A stretch of DNA of 8,058 nucleotides from Chloroflexota bacterium (GTDB lineage Bacteria > Chloroflexota > Dehalococcoidia > DSTF01 > JACRBR01). Made by a program: the position numbers and the translations under genes. Below the pieces are notes generated by a model. That model saw only the letters and a list, made by a program, of their open reading frames with translations, was not told the DNA's origin and did no database searches. The DNA lies in NCBI GenBank assembly GCA_021813085.1, contig JAKAMA010000094.1, positions 1 through 8,058 of the forward strand, given 5' to 3'. Of this stretch, positions 5,867 to 8,058 are shown one piece after another; position 1 is the stretch's first letter; each line of letters opens with the position of its first letter.

Positions 5867-6838
5867 TCACCGCAGCGTCGCCAGCGCCACGCCGCACAGC
5901 GCCCCCACCACCCCCACCGCAAGGAAGCGCGCCGTCACCGTCGTCTCCGGCCAGCCGGCCTTCTCGAAGTGGTGGTGCAGCGGCGCCATCCGGAAGAACC
6001 GCTTGCCGCCGGTCAGCCGGAAGTAGCCGATCTGGATCACGTCCGCCAGGATCTCCGCGACGAACACGACCCCGATTACCGGCGCCAGCAGCCACCACCC
6101 CGTCATCAGCGCCACCACCGCCAGCGCCGCGCCGAGGGCCAGCGAGCCCGTCTCGCCCATGAACACCCGCGCCGGGTAGGCGTTGTACCAGAGGAACCCC
6201 AGCAGCGAGCCCACCACGGCGAAGCTGAAGGTCGCCACACCGGTCTGGCCCTGCACGAGCGCGATCGCCCCGAACGCCGCGAAGGCCACCGCGCACGTGC
6301 TGCCGGCCAGCATGTCCAGCCCGTCGGTGACGCCGACCGCGCTCGTCATCGACACGATCACCGCGAACGCGACGATGATGTACGCGGGACCGATGTCGTA
6401 CGCGCCGAAGTGCGGCACGAGCAGCCGCGGCGCGTCGATGGCGCTGTAGAGCAGCCACGCCGCCACCACCGCGACCGCCGAGAACCCCATGAGCTTGAGG
6501 GCCATGCCCGTCCGCGCGTGCGCCTCGCGCTGCCGGCGGTTGACGAGCGTCCCCAGGTCGTCGAAGAAGCCGACCGCGCTGATCACGGCGACGACAGCGA
6601 CCGGCAACAGCACGTTGCGGTCCTTCGGCACCGCCGCCGCCAGCCCGCCCGCCAGCACCACCGCCACGATGAGCAGGCCGCCCATCGTCGGCGTGCCCTC
6701 CTTGACCAGGTGCGACTGCGGCCCCTCGCTGCTGATCGCCTTGCCGACCTTTCGCGCCCGCAAGAAGGCGACGAGCGGCCGCCCGCCGGCGAAGGCGGCG
6801 ATCGCGCAGGCGGCGCCGGTGAAGAGCGCGTACGGCAC
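5867..6838 (-). CDS. mraY: Phospho-N-acetylmuramoyl-pentapeptide-transferase MraY
   Basis: MraY is the polytopic membrane enzyme that transfers phospho-MurNAc-pentapeptide from UDP to undecaprenyl phosphate, making lipid I. The product is 323 aa with about ten hydrophobic segments. Family motifs appear in order: 'KEGTPTMGG' (46-54), 'FFDDLG' (91-96) with the paired aspartates Asp93 and Asp94, 'TSAVGVTDGLDMLAG' (165-179), 'FLWYNAYPARVFMGETGSLALG' (215-236, Asn219 conserved), and the MraY-specific 'APLHHHFEKAGW' (285-296). Two positions that are nearly invariant in the family differ: the Asp of MGDTGS is Glu229, and the Asn of NLTDG is Gly169. The HHHFE motif and location still identify it as MraY rather than a WecA-type relative. 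The GTG start shares one base with the murF stop (TAGTG) and has AGGGAGG 4 nt upstream, so it is probably translationally coupled to murF. Confidence 0.95.
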   Translation of the reverse strand: MPYALFTGAACAIAAFAGGRPLVAFLRARKVGKAISSEGPQSHLVKEGTPTMGGLLIVAVVLAGGLAAAVPKDRNVLLPVAVVAVISAVGFFDDLGTLVNRRQREAHARTGMALKLMGFSAVAVVAAWLLYSAIDAPRLLVPHFGAYDIGPAYIIVAFAVIVSMTSAVGVTDGLDMLAGSTCAVAFAAFGAIALVQGQTGVATFSFAVVGSLLGFLWYNAYPARVFMGETGSLALGAALAVVALMTGWWLLAPVIGVVFVAEILADVIQIGYFRLTGGKRFFRMAPLHHHFEKAGWPETTVTARFLAVGVVGALCGVALATLR

Positions 6839-8058
6839 TATGCCTCCCTCAGCTCGTCGGCTACGGTCTCGAGCGCCAGCGCGCGCGACGCCTTCACCAG
6901 CACGACGTCCCCCGCGCGCAGCTCCGGCGCGAGGACGCGCGCCACCTCGCCCTTGTCCTCGAAGAAGCGCACATCTCCGTGTCCGGCCTCGCGCCCGGCC
7001 TCGCCGATCATCCGCCCCAGCGCGCCGACGGCGATGATCGTGTCCGCCACCGCCGCCGCGCGCCGCCCGACGTCGCGGTGCCCCGCGGCCTCGGCGGCGC
7101 CCAGCTCCCGCATGTCGCCGAGGATCGCGATTTTGCGCCCCGGCATCTCTCCCAGCAGGTCCAGCGCGGCCAGCATCGAGGCCGGGCTCGCGTTGTAGCT
7201 GTCATCCACGATCGTCGAACCGCCGGCGCCGCGCTCCACACGGAAGCGCACCGCAGGCGCCGCCCCGGTCAGCGCGTCGGCCACGTCCTGCAGCGTCAGT
7301 CCGTCGACCAGTCCGACCGCGGCCGCCGCGAGCGCGTTGTGTACGAGCGCTCGCCCGGGCAGCCGCGAATACACCGCCTCGCGCTCGTTGCCGTGCACGA
7401 GCGTGAAGCTGACGCCGTTCAGGCCGTGGCCGCGCACGTCCTCGGCCCGCACCGCCGCCGCGCGCGAGAGACCGAAGGTGATGACGTGGGCGCGCGTCTG
7501 CGCCGCCATCGCCGCGACGGGCGGGTCGTCCGCGTTCAGTACGGCCACGCCGTCCTTCGGCAGCGACGCCGGCAGCACCGCCTTCTCGCGCGCGATCGCC
7601 TCGATCGTGCCCAGCCGCTCCATGTGCGCCGGCCCCACCATCGTCACCACGCCGATGTCCGGCTTCGCCATCGCGCACAGCAGCGCCATCTCGCCCTCCG
7701 CCCACATGCCCATCTCCAGCACCGCGCGGCGGTGCCGCCGCGTCAGTTCGAGCAGGACCAGCGGCATGCCGATCTCGCTGTTCAGGTTCCCCTCGCTCTT
7801 CAGCACCCGGTACTTCGTCGCCAGCACGGCCGCGACGATCTCCTTCGTCGTCGTCTTGCCGACGCTGCCCGTGATCCCCACCACGCGGAGCTGCCGCTGC
7901 GCCGCGCGGCGCTGCGACCCCAGCGCCTGGAGCCCGGCCAGCGGGTCGCGCACGACGTACTGCGCGACCTCCGCCGCCACCGTGCGGGCGACGATGGCGC
8001 CCGTCGCGCCGCGCCGTGCCGCGTCCGCCACGAAGTCGTGGCCGTCCGCGCGCTCGCC
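6838..8058 (-). CDS. murF: UDP-MurNAc-tripeptide--D-alanyl-D-alanine ligase MurF (5' end outside the window)
   Basis: MurF is the ATP-dependent ligase that adds D-Ala-D-Ala to the UDP-MurNAc-tripeptide, completing the pentapeptide. The frame is open to the window edge: 406 residues are visible of a protein usually about 450 aa, so about 40 N-terminal residues are missing. Translation before the internal GTG at 8031 gives '[10 protein letters not shown]', the ordinary MurF substrate-domain motif, so that GTG is not the true start. In fragment numbering, the P-loop '[13 protein letters not shown]' is at about 61-73, '[11 protein letters not shown]' at 90-100, '[10 protein letters not shown]' at 115-124 and 'GPAHMERLG' at 142-150. 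A lysine at the usual carbamylated position follows at about 159, then 'DDSYNASP' at 285-292 and 'ILGDMRELG' at 312-320. The C-terminus has '[14 protein letters not shown]' where KGSRA is usual. It overlaps mraY by one base. Confidence 0.96.
   Translation of the reverse strand, partial: GERADGHDFVADAARRGATGAIVARTVAAEVAQYVVRDPLAGLQALGSQRRAAQRQLRVVGITGSVGKTTTKEIVAAVLATKYRVLKSEGNLNSEIGMPLVLLELTRRHRRAVLEMGMWAEGEMALLCAMAKPDIGVVTMVGPAHMERLGTIEAIAREKAVLPASLPKDGVAVLNADDPPVAAMAAQTRAHVITFGLSRAAAVRAEDVRGHGLNGVSFTLVHGNEREAVYSRLPGRALVHNALAAAAVGLVDGLTLQDVADALTGAAPAVRFRVERGAGGSTIVDDSYNASPASMLAALDLLGEMPGRKIAILGDMRELGAAEAAGHRDVGRRAAAVADTIIAVGALGRMIGEAGREAGHGDVRFFEDKGEVARVLAPELRAGDVVLVKASRALALETVADELREA

Noticed and set aside
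5715..6458. 247-aa minus-strand frame spanning mraY and the leader
   Set aside because: It is the alternative frame of mraY, made of Arg, Gly and Ala runs, with no recognisable domain.
8029..8031. GTG at 8031 as the start of MurF
   Set aside because: Upstream codons to the window edge encode the conserved GERxDGHDF motif in the same frame, so the gene continues beyond the window.
1..8058. A hidden novel system, mobile element, CRISPR array or tRNA
   Set aside because: All but about 270 bases are covered by seven conserved dcw genes on one strand. I saw no regularly spaced repeats, transposase motifs, terminal inverted repeats or tRNA-like sequence.

Overview
The window is one continuous piece of a division and cell wall (dcw) cluster, read entirely on the minus strand. 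In transcription order, from high to low coordinates, it holds murF (5' end cut by the window edge), mraY, murD, ftsW, murG, murC and murB (3' end cut by the window edge). These genes cover nearly all cytoplasmic and membrane steps between UDP-MurNAc-tripeptide and lipid II, plus the division-specific glycan polymerase FtsW. MurB and MurC act at the start of the nucleotide pathway, MurD and MurF add D-Glu and D-Ala-D-Ala, MraY makes lipid I, MurG makes lipid II, and FtsW polymerises it. MurE, MurA and the fts genes ftsQ/A/Z are not in view.

The DNA is very GC-rich (roughly 70% by eye), which produces many long false open frames on the plus strand. The order murF-mraY-murD-ftsW-murG-murC-murB, with murB straight after murC, is seen in several deep-branching phyla. 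Several protein signatures are non-proteobacterial: MurG has L-P-D where EQN is usual, MurD has 'SHTQL' and 'NDSIATTPE', and MurC has 'GVGGVHMS'. My best guess is a high-GC member of the Chloroflexota (Dehalococcoidia or Thermomicrobia-like). This is inference from memory of family patterns, not a database result. Other deep-branching high-GC lineages remain possible.

Layout: 8058-6838 murF; 6838-5867 mraY, sharing one base with murF; 5866-5709 a 158-bp leader; 5708-4302 murD; 4302-3013 ftsW, sharing one base with murD; 3016-1919 murG, with a TTG start overlapping the ftsW stop; 1922-528 murC, with an ATGA overlap with murG; 527-415 a 113-bp gap or a murB N-terminal extension; 414-1 murB. The tight overlaps point to a translationally coupled operon. 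The clear break is the leader before murD, which carries a near-consensus sigma70-type promoter (TTGACA, 17-bp spacer, extended -10). Its -10 box overlaps the annotated murD start codon.

I see no mobile element, CRISPR array, RNA gene or novel gene system here. The points worth a second look are: the promoter that conflicts with the murD start; two substitutions at otherwise near-invariant MraY active-site positions (Asp to Glu in the MGDTGS motif, Asn to Gly in the NLTDG motif); the altered acceptor-side motif in MurG; the long basic tail of FtsW; and the murB start ambiguity.
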